This document shows, piece after piece, positions 26,762 to 36,098 of a DNA stretch of 64,000 nt. The notes under the pieces were generated by a model. The model worked only from the letters and a program-made list of their open reading frames with translations, was not told the DNA's origin and did not search any database. Every line of letters starts with the position of its first letter. Positions within the stretch are counted from its first letter, which is position 1. The position numbers and the translations under genes are program-made. Source of the stretch: BOG-932 sp965276835 (lineage in GTDB: Bacteria; Pseudomonadota; Alphaproteobacteria; BOG-932; Roseiterribacteraceae); NCBI GenBank assembly GCA_965276835.1, contig OZ255631.1:5022001-5086000 (forward strand), in the 5' to 3' direction.

Positions 26762-28015
26762 ATGAGCGAAGCGTTGATAGTCGATGCGGTTAGGACCCCG
26801 CGTGGCATTGGAAAGATTAACAAGGGCGCACTGGCGCATATGCATCCGCAGCACGTTGCTGCCGCGGTGTTGCGGGCCCTTTCGGAGCGCAACAATCTCC
26901 GCACGGCGGATATCGACGACATTATATGGTCGACGAGTGCGCAGAAAGGCATTCAAGGTGGCGATCTCGCCCGCATGGCGGCGCTCGATGCCGGCTACGA
27001 TATCAAAGCCAGTGGGGTGACGCTCGATCGCTTCTGCGGCGGCGGCATTACAAGCGTCAGCCTCGCCGCGGCGCAAATCATGTCGGGAATGGAAGATCTC
27101 GTAATCGCCGGCGGGAGCGAAATGATGTCGCTCACCGCTCTGATGGCACAGGAAGAGCTGACGACGGGTCAAAAGCCGATGCGGATGGGGTCGGGCAACG
27201 CAAGGCTTGAGCGACTGCATCCCCAGTCGCACCAGGGTGTATGCGGCGATGCTATCGCATCAATGGAAGGGATCAGTCGCGAGGAGTTGGACGCGCTTGC
27301 GCTCGAAAGCCAGCGCCGCGCCGCACGTGCCATAGCTGACGGCCGTTTCGATAATAGTCTTATCCCAGTTGTGGACGAGGAGGGCAATTTGGTTCTTGCC
27401 AAGGACGAATATCCGCGCCCCGAAACGACGGCCGAGGGGTTGGCACAGCTCAAGCCGGCGTTCGAACTACTTGCGGACCTGCCGCTAGATGAACATGGAA
27501 CAACATACCGAAGCCTTATCAACCAAAAATTTCCGGATCTGAAAATCAAGCATGTACACCACGCTGGAAACAGCTCTGGCGTGGTGGATGGTGCGGCGGC
27601 TCTGCTGCTGGCTTCACCGGATTATGCTGAGAGGTACGGGCTGCGGCGTCGAGGGCGTATAGTTGCAATGGCCAATATGGGCGACGATCCGACGTTGATG
27701 CTCAACGCGCCGGTCCCCGCTGCGAAGAAGGTGTTGCATAAGGCTGGACTCGAAACGAAGGATATCGACCTCTGGGAGATCAATGAGGCCTTTGCGATCG
27801 TCGTGGAGAAATTTGTCCGCGATCTCGATCTCGATCGTGACAAAGTTAATGTCAACGGCGGCTCGATTGCGCTTGGCCACCCGATCGGAGCCACGGGCGC
27901 TATCCTTATCGGCACACTTCTCGATGAGCTGGAGCGCCGCGATCTTAAGCGCGGTCTCGTGACCATGTGCGCCGCCGGCGGTATGGCGCCGGCGATCATC
28001 ATCGAACGGATTTAG
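26762..28015 (+). CDS. Acetyl-CoA C-acyltransferase (thiolase)
   Basis: A 417-residue complete thiolase. The nucleophile is in LDRFCGGGITSVSLAA (Cys near residue 92); the catalytic histidine is in NGGSIALGHPIGATG; and the second cysteine is in TMCAAGGMAPAIIIERI at the C-terminus. All residues needed to cleave 3-ketoacyl-CoA with CoA are present. ATG 26762 is used. It ends the crotonase-TLP1-thiolase operon after a gap of about 130 bp and is followed by an IS4-type remnant on the other strand. Likely the terminal beta-oxidation step of the pathway. Confidence 0.94.
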   Translation: MSEALIVDAVRTPRGIGKINKGALAHMHPQHVAAAVLRALSERNNLRTADIDDIIWSTSAQKGIQGGDLARMAALDAGYDIKASGVTLDRFCGGGITSVSLAAAQIMSGMEDLVIAGGSEMMSLTALMAQEELTTGQKPMRMGSGNARLERLHPQSHQGVCGDAIASMEGISREELDALALESQRRAARAIADGRFDNSLIPVVDEEGNLVLAKDEYPRPETTAEGLAQLKPAFELLADLPLDEHGTTYRSLINQKFPDLKIKHVHHAGNSSGVVDGAAALLLASPDYAERYGLRRRGRIVAMANMGDDPTLMLNAPVPAAKKVLHKAGLETKDIDLWEINEAFAIVVEKFVRDLDLDRDKVNVNGGSIALGHPIGATGAILIGTLLDELERRDLKRGLVTMCAAGGMAPAIIIERI

Positions 28016-28036
28016 CGTACGCGTCCGGTTATGCTT

Positions 28037-28665
28037 TCAATTACCCACATAATTCGCCGCCGTGAGCTCTGCGCCGAGCGCGATATCGGTGAGCCGCGTA
28101 AGTCCGCGCCAGACGAACGTGTTTCCTGGCGGAGGACTGAGGCTCATGCCAGGTAACCGTCCAATCGCGCGAGCTTCGTCAGGTAAAAGACCAAAGTGCC
28201 GGACTGTGTCTTGCGGTTGCCGGCGTCACCGACCAAGCGGTCGAGGAGGAGGATCTCATTGTCGGTAAGCGCGACGGTCGGTGGGGCATTGGGCGACGTT
28301 CGGCTCAGCATTGTCAGCCACAGTACTCTCCAGCTGATGATACAGAAGACCGAGACCAGGTTCGCTAGTCGATCGGCAGTCCGCAGCTTGGCATCCTCCG
28401 CCCGACATCCAGACTTTAGGCTTTTATGAAAGACCTCGATCTTCCAACGCATGGCGTACCATTTGATTTTCTCGACAGCTTCGCCGCAGGTTCGACCGGA
28501 AGATCTGTGAGTAGTTTCCACTCGATCCACTTTCGACGCGGTCTGCTCAACGGCGTGGATGACCATGCCCGGACGCGTACCGAAGTTCGGCGCGATTAGG
28601 GGCGCAATCGACCAGCGCACGCTTCCTGGCCAAGGTCCGGCCAGCCGGCCAAGCCGACATCCCAC
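28037..28665 (-). pseudogene. IS4-type transposase remnant (C-terminal part, frameshifted)
   Basis: The minus strand encodes WYAMRWKIEVFHKSLKSG and WRVLWLTML, hallmarks of the C-terminal region of IS4/Tn5-type transposases including the catalytic glutamate region. The frame stops at 28144, but the next frame continues the family tail (PPGNTFVWRGLTRLTDIALG) to a stop at 28037, so one frameshift lies near 28143. The N-terminal two thirds of the gene are missing or unrecognisable. The region to 28866 shows no gene. Confidence 0.75.
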
Positions 28666-28866
28666 TTCGTACTGATGGTATAAAGCGCACCGGCCCTGAC
28701 GCCGGAGGACGCGGTTGAGGACGTCGATGTCGATACCGATGAAGAGCGCGAGGGGTGATTACCGTTTACAACAAATCTTTGGCACTCGTTTGTCTACGTG
28801 AGATACAAAATGGGTATCGTAGATTTGCGTGATTCCACCGACCTATCGGAAGCTCGGCAGACCTAC

Positions 28867-29706
28867 TTATTGCGGCGTCAGACCGATTTCCTTCGCATAC
28901 GTCTCAATGCATTTTAGAGCATTCGAATAATCTCGTCCCCAGGGAGTAACTACCATGCGATCAACCCCAAGCGAGAAATAGGACTCAAGTTCGGATCTGC
29001 TGGGCGCATCGATCCGTAGGATTACTGTTTCAAAGGGCTGTTGATCCAAACCTAAATCTACACGGTAGCCTCTGATTTTATCACGGAGACGTTCAACAAG
29101 CTCTACCGATCCGCCCCCATACCAGCCGTCCCATTTCGCGGCTCGGCGCAATGCCGCATCCGCAAAGCCTCCCACGAAGACGCGAGGCCGCGGTTTAGTC
29201 AGCGGCTTTGGATCGAACGGTGCGCTGGGTATATCGTAATGTCTCCCGCGAAACTTTACGTCCTCCGATGACCAAAACATCTGGAGCATCTCAAGCATTT
29301 CATCGGTGCGAGCGCCGCGTTCGCGAATATCAACCCCCACCGCATCAAACTCTTCCTGATTCCAACCCACGCCGACGCCGAGATCAAAACGGCCCCCTGA
29401 GAGAATATCCATACCAACGATCGCGCGCGCGGCGTGAATAGGCGCACGTAGCGGGAGAACAAGCACACCAGTGGCAAGTCGAATGCGCTTAGTCTTCGCA
29501 GCGAGATATGCTAAGAGAGTAAAAATGTCGATGAATTCTTGCGGCCCGTAAGGCTGGGGTTGCACGGGATACGGAACCTTCATCTCATTTGCCAAAAGAA
29601 TATGCTCTCCATGCCAAATGGAGTCATAGCCGAGAGATTCCGCCAACAACGTTCCGTCGACAACATCGCCGAAACGCATCGACACAGTATTTATTCCGAT
29701 CTTCAT
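28867..29706 (-). CDS. LLM class oxidoreductase 3 (F420-type subfamily)
   Basis: A 279-residue luciferase-like protein, shorter than the other three. GYDSIWHGEHILLANEMKV is near residue 27; IVGMDILSGGRFDLGVGVGW near residue 90 and PRPRVFVGGFADAALRRAAKW near residue 160 match the TIGR03619-type subfamily often annotated as F420-dependent. Whether F420 or FMN is used cannot be decided here. ATG 29706 or 29712 may start translation. It is divergent from the SnoaL-like gene at 30368 across a gap holding two candidate operators. Confidence 0.87.
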   Translation of the reverse strand: MKIGINTVSMRFGDVVDGTLLAESLGYDSIWHGEHILLANEMKVPYPVQPQPYGPQEFIDIFTLLAYLAAKTKRIRLATGVLVLPLRAPIHAARAIVGMDILSGGRFDLGVGVGWNQEEFDAVGVDIRERGARTDEMLEMLQMFWSSEDVKFRGRHYDIPSAPFDPKPLTKPRPRVFVGGFADAALRRAAKWDGWYGGGSVELVERLRDKIRGYRVDLGLDQQPFETVILRIDAPSRSELESYFSLGVDRMVVTPWGRDYSNALKCIETYAKEIGLTPQ

Positions 29707-29893
29707 CCGCATGCACCTATTGAGTTACCGCCATCGAAAGTCGCGTGCCTTTGACGTCCCGGCCAAAAGCTTGCGCAAAGGAACCGTTAAGGGAATAGCG
29801 GCGGACCGTGTTACTGAATACCGTATTGCGAAATGTCCGCGTGCCGCGCCGAATCGACGCTACCCGCATCTCCCACGATTTCAGCCAGCTCCA

Positions 29894-29913
29894 ACCAAAC
29901 TATAATACGCATT
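29894..29913 (+). promoter_or_regulatory. Candidate operator F (ACCAAAC-type motif, weak)
   Basis: ACCAAACTATAATACGCATT, about 190 bp upstream of LLM gene 3. Only the ACCAAAC half is well kept. Confidence 0.3.
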
Positions 29914-30097
29914 TGAACGTTTATGATCTGCTAAACATTTATCGAACGTCGATTGTTTTCACGAGTTTCTACCAGGGTCAAGGGTCATAGCGTGGCTTCG
30001 CGAATTTTGACGTGACGTTATCGCGACTGAGAGCTGCCGCTACGCCTATCGACGCAACCAACTCCCAATGCAAATTGACAGCGGCAATTCCCTTGCT

Positions 30098-30117
30098 ATA
30101 ATCAAACATAGTTTGGT
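30098..30117 (-). promoter_or_regulatory. Candidate operator E (ACCAAAC-type motif)
   Basis: On the minus strand ACCAAACTATGTTTGATTAT, with CAAAC-TAT-GTTTG as a perfect small inverted repeat. It lies about 250 bp upstream of the SnoaL-like gene at 30368. Confidence 0.45.
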
Positions 30118-30367
30118 TGTAGCTGTGCGCGTTGGGAAGCAAGCGTGTCGTACGATCGCGGAGGCAATGTCGAAACGCGTTCCTGTGGGGCGATCACACG
30201 GTCCTGGCGGCGTGTTTCCATTTGTGCGTTTAAACCGTACCGCTCTGGGACTAGATTAGGTCCTTGGCAGGCAAGTTTATCAAGGATACCTCCGAGATGA
30301 TGCCGACTCAACTTTGGTGGCAACATTTCGGCGAAGCTCACGAAGCAACATGATGGGGATCAGGAAA

Positions 30368-30832
30368 ATGGATTTAGAAAACATTGAAGGTGTTCGCGAC
30401 CTCGTTTTGCGTTATTGCGATGCAATAAACCTTCAGGACCTTGATCTGTTCGCCGATAACTTTAGCGAGAGCGGAATTTGGGAGGTCAATGGCCACTTTA
30501 AAGCTGAGGGCCGCGCGAGTGTCCTCGCGCAAGTGACCAAGGGTATAGAACTCTTCGATTGGGTATTCCAGGTCGTGCAAGGAACGCGTGTCCTTTCGGT
30601 CGACAACGAAAAGGCTAAAGCCCGGAGTTACGTCGCTGAGTGGGGTAACCTACGGAAGGAGGGCTATTTCTTTCTCGCCACCTACCACGACGAATGCGTC
30701 AAGGAAGATGGCGTTTGGAGGTTCGCACATAGGACCGGGGACATTCTTTATCAGGCCCTTCCCGATTTAGTGACGCCTTTACAGGGATACACAAGGGCAG
30801 TGATGGCATGTCCTTCGCCCAAGAGATTTTGA
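30368..30832 (+). CDS. SnoaL/NTF2-like protein 1
   Basis: A 154-residue protein of the NTF2-like fold (SnoaL/polyketide-cyclase type). ATG 30368 (after ATCAGGAAA) is chosen because the resulting start MDLENIEGVRDLVLRYCDAIN aligns with the paralogue MDVEAIEGVRDAVLRYADAIN at 34041. Shared blocks include SGIWEVNGHFKAEGRA, TRVLSV and KARSYVAEWGN. Members bind small hydrophobic ligands; some are dehydratases, isomerases or cyclases. The two paralogues bracket the TonB receptor, which suggests a local duplication. Function not assignable beyond fold. Confidence 0.85.
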   Translation: MDLENIEGVRDLVLRYCDAINLQDLDLFADNFSESGIWEVNGHFKAEGRASVLAQVTKGIELFDWVFQVVQGTRVLSVDNEKAKARSYVAEWGNLRKEGYFFLATYHDECVKEDGVWRFAHRTGDILYQALPDLVTPLQGYTRAVMACPSPKRF

Positions 30833-31557
30833 CGGACTACACACACAGCGCGGCGGGCCATTTCATCCGTCCGTGCAGTGCAAAGTTGCGATCATCCCAA
30901 TCGACCTCCGGCCGTCGCTTCGCTGTCCGCAACGGCACGCCGTCAGTCTTGCGATCGGATGGTCGCATGGCGGCGCTGGCAGGACCTTATACCGGCTGGC
31001 CATACCTCCGTTCATAAGACCTTCTACATGACATGATCTCGAAGCCTTCTACCGGCGTCGTCCCTTGAGCTTCTGCTTGCGTCGATAAAGGTTTATGATC
31101 GCGCAGCTCTACCCCCACGATCGCCAAGCAGCCGGGAAGTTACTTCGTCATCATCCGGAGAGCCGCTCATCTGAAAAAGATCGCACGCTTGCCTCCCCGG
31201 CGCGACGGAAAGCGCCATTGTACTGATTCGGAGTACAAGGCGAATCAAGCCTGTGATTGTCGCGGACGCTAGCCGAACGCCGACTGATTTCATGTCATAA
31301 TTTGGCCTCGGACCGGTAGCTAAGCTGTTCGGTGGACCGGTGCTCGCAATCATGTAGCTCGGCCTCGCGAGGCAGCCTGCATCGCGCTCCAATTGCCGTC
31401 AAAATAAGTCTTGAACCCTAAAACCAAACGCTGTAGGGTAAAGCTGCCTAGTCCAAACGGACGAGACAAAGCGGCTGATGGCGCGAGCCGTGAGCTAATG
31501 GCGGTTAATCACGATTCCGTCATTGCAACTAGAAAAAAACCAATGGGAGTGGGGGGC
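30833..31557. other. Gene-free stretch before the TonB receptor
   Basis: About 725 bp with no supportable gene. One minus-strand frame at 31093-31392 has no recognisable features. It contains a candidate motif at 31423 and presumably the receptor promoter. Confidence 0.45.
31423..31442 (+). promoter_or_regulatory. Candidate operator I (ACCAAAC-type motif)
   Basis: ACCAAACGCTGTAGGGTAAA, about 115 bp upstream of the preferred TonB receptor start. ACCAAACGC matches the copy at 9984. Confidence 0.4.
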
Positions 31558-33870
31558 ATGTTTCAATCAAGCAAAATTCGCTCTAGTGAACTTTTACGTC
31601 AAATGATTTGGCCCTCGGTTGGGTTGGCGATCATGGTTGCACCGTCGGCCGGGTTTGCAGAGACTGAAGCGCAACAAATCGCGCCCAGCCAACCTGCGGC
31701 GCCGTCCCCAACAGTCCCGGGAACGGAAAGTTCAGTACCGATTGAAGAAATCATTGTTTCAGCGAAGCGTACCGGTGTATCCGTGCAAGGTTATGCGGCG
31801 GCTATCACCGCACTTAATGCTAATGAGATTCAGACCCGTCAAATTACGAGCTCTCAGGATCTCCAGCAACTCATTCCAAGCTTTAACGCGGGCGAATCGG
31901 GTGGCTTTCCAAAATTATTTATTCGAGGCATTGGCCAGAATGGGGGGACAACCGGGCAGGATCCCGCAGTGGTTTCCTATATCGACGGTGTTGTTGTCGG
32001 CCGCGCCATCGCGTCCTACGAGGAACAGTTTGACTTGCAGACGATCGAGGTTCTGCGTGGACCTCAAGGCACGCTCTTCGGCCGCAATGCAGTAGCGGGT
32101 ACCATCAACTATGTTTCTAAAGATCCAACAAAGGACTTCGGAGGCGAAATTGCCGCCGGCTTTGGTAATCTGGATTCGAAGACGGTGAGAGGCATCATCA
32201 ATGTACCACTGTCGGATCTTTTAAGTGTACGATTCGGCGTGTTTCACAACGAGCGGGATGGTTACGTAGAAAATCCCACCACCGGGCATGAACTCGATAG
32301 TTACAATGCCACGGCCGGTCGTTTATCGGTTCTGTACACACCTAGCGACTCTTTTACAGCTTCCTTGAAGGTTGACGGATCCCAGTCTTTCGAGCAGGGC
32401 CCCGTGTATCTTGACCTCGATACTCCAACAAATGTTGTCATCTGCTGCGGTGCAGTCCCGGGGGTGGACTTTACTATTGCAGACGGCAGAAATGTAAGCA
32501 ACATGAGCCAACATGATGAAAATTTGGTCGGTACCGGGCGAAACAATTATGGGGCAAATCTGACCCTGACATGGAATTTATCGGACGATTTGACGGTAAA
32601 ATCGATTACCGGAGAGCGTGGTTTCCAACAAAACCAGACCACAGGCTCGTTCGGAACTAGTGTCGAGTTTGGGGGGCAGCCGAATATCTATCCCTACGGA
32701 GTCTCTGTCAATGCTCACCAGGATAGTGAGGAACTGGATATTTCTGGCAAAAGTGGAATTTTTAACTTCGTCACGGGCGTATACTATTATCACGAGCAAG
32801 CAAATGAAGCCGACGACGTAAACTTCAACAAGGGATTTCCGCCCACTTTTTTTCCTCCGGCCGAGCTTCTCTATTATCTTTATCAAGACACGGATTCTTA
32901 TGCCGCGTTTACGGATGTGACAGCCAATTTGACAGATGAACTTAGACTCATTGGCGGCATACGTTATACAGAAGACTCAAAGACTGCGGCGCAATTATAC
33001 CAGATTAAAATTCCTACTTTCAACCTCACAGAAGATTCCTGCGCTGGAGGTTCGCCTCAAACTCACTCAAAGACATTCGAGAAACTTACCTGGAAAGGTG
33101 GCGTGGAATATTCGGTCGATCCATCTGGTCTTATCTATGGAACAGTAAGCAAGGGTTTTCGCTCTGGGGGCTTTTCTGATTTCGCGGTTTGCGGCAATAC
33201 GTTTGCCCCTGAGCTTGTGACTAATTATGAGATAGGATTCAAGGAGCGATGGTTTGGTGGCCGTTTGACCACACGTCTCGCTGGATTTGTGACTGATTAC
33301 TCAAACTTGCAAGTTCAACGCGCCACTATTGCGGGCACTGTTACGGAGAATGCTGGCGGGGCACGCGTGAAGGGCATCGAGGCTGAGGCTCAGGCTAATC
33401 TTACCAACACGATAAGCGTTGATGGAACTGGAAGCTGGCTGCAGAGCGAATACACGAATTACGTATCGGTCTATCCACTCGATCCTACGGCTACCCCAAC
33501 GCAATTGAGGGGTAACCCGTTAATTCGAGCCCCGAAGTTCTCCGGCACTGTCGGTTTGAACTGGACAAATCAGTTAAGCGACGGTGGTGTAGTTGACGCG
33601 CGAGTAGAGGGTTATTTTACTTCGAAGTACTCTTTTAGTGCTTTCGCGGCCGAATTTAGTAACTTTGATGTTCAGCAAGGGTACGCATTGGCAAATGTCT
33701 ATGTGACTTACACGTCTCCCGATGAGCTTTGGAAGGTAAATGTGTTTGGCAAGAATTTGACCAATACATTTTATGTTTCGGATGTACTCGATCTGGCTTC
33801 CACGAATAGTCATCTTGCGTCTCCAGCAGTGTTGCGTACTTTTGGCTTCGAGGTGGCTCGCAAGTTTTGA
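31558..33870 (+). CDS. TonB-dependent receptor
   Basis: A 770-residue outer-membrane receptor. ATG 31558 is preferred because GGAGTGGGGGGC precedes it and a signal-like segment follows (IWPSVGLAIMVAPSAGFAET). Other in-frame starts lie at 31411, 31498 and 31543. A TonB-box-like EEIIVSAKR occurs near residue 65; the plug domain has LFIRGIGQNGG, VVSYIDGVVVGR and the family-typical VLRGPQGTLFGRNAVAGTIN. The barrel ends GFEVARKF with terminal phenylalanine. It belongs to the large sphingomonad group thought to import hydrophobic aromatics or siderophores. Its place inside the catabolic region suggests uptake of the pathway substrate. Confidence 0.95.
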   Translation: MFQSSKIRSSELLRQMIWPSVGLAIMVAPSAGFAETEAQQIAPSQPAAPSPTVPGTESSVPIEEIIVSAKRTGVSVQGYAAAITALNANEIQTRQITSSQDLQQLIPSFNAGESGGFPKLFIRGIGQNGGTTGQDPAVVSYIDGVVVGRAIASYEEQFDLQTIEVLRGPQGTLFGRNAVAGTINYVSKDPTKDFGGEIAAGFGNLDSKTVRGIINVPLSDLLSVRFGVFHNERDGYVENPTTGHELDSYNATAGRLSVLYTPSDSFTASLKVDGSQSFEQGPVYLDLDTPTNVVICCGAVPGVDFTIADGRNVSNMSQHDENLVGTGRNNYGANLTLTWNLSDDLTVKSITGERGFQQNQTTGSFGTSVEFGGQPNIYPYGVSVNAHQDSEELDISGKSGIFNFVTGVYYYHEQANEADDVNFNKGFPPTFFPPAELLYYLYQDTDSYAAFTDVTANLTDELRLIGGIRYTEDSKTAAQLYQIKIPTFNLTEDSCAGGSPQTHSKTFEKLTWKGGVEYSVDPSGLIYGTVSKGFRSGGFSDFAVCGNTFAPELVTNYEIGFKERWFGGRLTTRLAGFVTDYSNLQVQRATIAGTVTENAGGARVKGIEAEAQANLTNTISVDGTGSWLQSEYTNYVSVYPLDPTATPTQLRGNPLIRAPKFSGTVGLNWTNQLSDGGVVDARVEGYFTSKYSFSAFAAEFSNFDVQQGYALANVYVTYTSPDELWKVNVFGKNLTNTFYVSDVLDLASTNSHLASPAVLRTFGFEVARKF

Positions 33871-33886
33871 TAATTTCGAGACGCCT

Positions 33887-33916
33887 GGCAGGTGGGGCCG
33901 ATCGGCTCCGCCTGCC
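33887..33916 (+). terminator. Terminator-like hairpin after the TonB receptor
   Basis: GGCAGGTGGGGCC (33887-33899), loop GATC, then GGCTCCGCCTGCC form a 13-bp stem with two G-T pairs, starting 17 bp after the receptor stop. No T run follows, so it may act as a Rho-dependent or mRNA-stabilising structure. Confidence 0.45.
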
Positions 33917-34040
33917 ATTAAGCAAGCAGGTAGTCGGCGGCAACGTGATGGTGAAACTGTCCGCGTCGAGTTGTTCATAGGACATGGATTTTAAGCGGCT
34001 TTTTTTGCGAGCTACGGTGGCGAACTGCGAGGGAACATCT

Positions 34041-34484
34041 ATGGATGTGGAGGCGATTGAAGGTGTGCGTGACGCCGTTTTACGTTACGCCGACGCGATA
34101 AACCTGAACGATATAGATCAATTTGGCGATGTGTTCGCGGAAGATAGTGTGTGGGATGTGCAAGGTCACTTCAGAGCGGAGGGCCGGAAGAATATCTGCA
34201 GTGCATTCGGAGAAGCCAGAGCGCGATTTGACTGGCTTTACCAGGTGATCCATGGAACTCGCGTTCTCTCGGTGACCGGCGGCACGGCGAAGGCCCGGAG
34301 TTATGTCGCCGAATATGCGAACGTGCAAAGCAGACCGTACTTCCTGTTGGCGTCATATCAGGATCGACTAATACGGCAGGACGGCGTCTGGCGCTTTTCG
34401 TCTCGCATCTGCGATCCGCTTTATGGTGGTCCTCCCGATCTCTCAGCTCCGCCAAAGGCGCTTCGTGTGCTTAAGCGTAATTGA
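34041..34484 (+). CDS. SnoaL/NTF2-like protein 2
   Basis: A 147-residue NTF2-fold protein, paralogous to the one at 30368 with the same order of blocks: DSVWDVQGHFRAEGR, a FDWLYQVIHGTRVLSV core and KARSYVAEYAN. ATG 34041 is chosen over an upstream ATG at 33984 because GAGGGAACATCT precedes it and because the start then aligns with the paralogue. It may bind or isomerise a pathway intermediate. An aldehyde dehydrogenase follows after 126 bp, so it may lead the operon 34041-40705. Confidence 0.85.
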   Translation: MDVEAIEGVRDAVLRYADAINLNDIDQFGDVFAEDSVWDVQGHFRAEGRKNICSAFGEARARFDWLYQVIHGTRVLSVTGGTAKARSYVAEYANVQSRPYFLLASYQDRLIRQDGVWRFSSRICDPLYGGPPDLSAPPKALRVLKRN

Positions 34485-34610
34485 TATTCCGTCTATTTGT
34501 TGATGCTGCAACGGCAACCGTAAATCAAAGCTAGGAGCGTTCCAGCAGCAAAATGGGAAACGGCGAGGAGCGTGGTTTGTTACGTGATCAGCTGAGGTTG
34601 GAAAAAGAAA

Positions 34611-36044
34611 ATGATGCAATCTGGCGATAGCTTTACGATGACAATCGATGGGCGGGCTGTTGCGGCCTCATCGACCTTGCGGGTCATAAATCCGGCGACG
34701 GAAGATATTGTTGCGCTTGCGCCAAGGGCGACGCGACAGGATCTGAATGCAGCGATCGCGAGCGCGCGAAGAGGCCTCCCTAAATGGTCTGGCCTCGCCA
34801 TTGCAGAGCGTCGAACTGCGCTTTGCGCGGTTGCCGAGTGCCTGAAAGTCAATGCCGAAAAGCTGAAGGCAGTGCTCACGGCTGAACAAGGGAAGCCCTA
34901 TGCTGACGCAATGATGGAGATCATGGCCTCGGCCTTTTGGCTAGAGAGCTTTGCTCAGCACGATTTACCAGTTGAGGTCGTCGAAGACGGTCCTACGCAT
35001 CGGATCGAAATTCGCCGTGTTCCGGTTGGTGTGGTGGGAGCTATTGTTCCCTGGAACTTCCCGATCATGCTAGCCTTCGGAAAGATAGGAGCGGCGCTTC
35101 TTGCCGGCAACACGGTGGTTCTGAAACCGTCACCGTACACTCCTTTGACCACGCTTAAGATAGGCGAACTGCTGAAAAACGTCTTGCCGGCCGGAGTACT
35201 AAATGTGATCTCCGGCGACGATGAGCTCGGACCGTGGATGACCGGGCATCGGGATATCGACAAGATCGCCTTTACTGGCTCAACGGCGACGGGCCGGAAC
35301 GTCATGCAGAGTGCGGCGTCCAGCCTAAAGCGATTAACACTTGAGCTTGGTGGAAATGATCCGGCTATCGTGATGCCGGACGTCGATATTGACACGACGG
35401 CTCAACGCCTTTTCTGGACTGCATTCATGAATAATGGCCAAGTCTGCATTAATGCCAAGCGGATGTATGTCCACGAAAGTATTTATGACCGATTCGCGAT
35501 GGCATTAGTCAAGTATGCGGGCCAGATAAAGGTCGGCGATGGCGCAAAGGAAGGGACACAGATTGGTCCTATCCAAAATGGCGCACAATATCACCGTGTT
35601 TGTGAGTTGATCGCTGATGCTCGCCGCGACGGGTTTAAATTTTTATGCGGAGGCGAGGTTCCGGAAGGGAAGGGTTATTTCGTTCCGCTGACGATTGTCG
35701 ATAACCCGCCAGACGACTCACGGGTGGTTGTCGAGGAGGCTTTCGGCCCCGTCTTGCCGCTTCTGAAATTTAGCGATGTTGATGAAGTTATCGCCCGTGC
35801 CAATAATTCCGAGTTCGGCCTTGGAGCTTCGGTGTGGTCCGCAGATCTTGATCAAGCATACGCAATCGCTGCGCGTCTCCAAGCCGGTACGATCTGGGTC
35901 AACACGAGCCACTACGGGACCCCTTCCACGCCTTTAGGAGGACACAAGCAGTCAGGTCTCGGTGTAGAGAACGGCCGAGACGGTCTGCTAGCCTATACTA
36001 ATCCAAAGGTTATCATAGTTCAGAAGTCCACCGCTTCAGCGTAA
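34611..36044 (+). CDS. Aldehyde dehydrogenase family protein
   Basis: A 477-residue NAD(P)-dependent aldehyde dehydrogenase. VGAIVPWNFPIMLAF and FTGSTATGRNVM (about residue 223) bind the cofactor; the general-base glutamate is in LTLELGGNDPAIV (about residue 247); and the nucleophile is in NNGQVCINAKR (Cys near residue 280). All catalytic residues are present. ATG 34611 or 34614 start after AAAAAGAAA. It would turn an aldehyde into an acid just before CoA activation by the next gene (54 bp downstream), a logical pair. Confidence 0.94.
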   Translation: MMQSGDSFTMTIDGRAVAASSTLRVINPATEDIVALAPRATRQDLNAAIASARRGLPKWSGLAIAERRTALCAVAECLKVNAEKLKAVLTAEQGKPYADAMMEIMASAFWLESFAQHDLPVEVVEDGPTHRIEIRRVPVGVVGAIVPWNFPIMLAFGKIGAALLAGNTVVLKPSPYTPLTTLKIGELLKNVLPAGVLNVISGDDELGPWMTGHRDIDKIAFTGSTATGRNVMQSAASSLKRLTLELGGNDPAIVMPDVDIDTTAQRLFWTAFMNNGQVCINAKRMYVHESIYDRFAMALVKYAGQIKVGDGAKEGTQIGPIQNGAQYHRVCELIADARRDGFKFLCGGEVPEGKGYFVPLTIVDNPPDDSRVVVEEAFGPVLPLLKFSDVDEVIARANNSEFGLGASVWSADLDQAYAIAARLQAGTIWVNTSHYGTPSTPLGGHKQSGLGVENGRDGLLAYTNPKVIIVQKSTASA

Positions 36045-36098
36045 AGCGAGAGCCTACACCGAAACTTCTGGGTACGGTTTTTTTATTAGGATTGGTAG

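Larger units (their letters stand above)
29707..30367. other. Divergent intergenic region with two candidate operators
   Basis: About 660 bp, AT-richer than its surroundings, without a supportable gene. It holds motif copies at 29894-29913 and 30098-30117 and is the likely promoter region for LLM gene 3 and the SnoaL-like gene. Confidence 0.45.

Noticed and set aside
31093..31392. A 99-residue minus-strand frame before the TonB receptor
   Set aside because: No domain, no ribosome binding site, and amino-acid composition not like the neighbours; may be decayed sequence.
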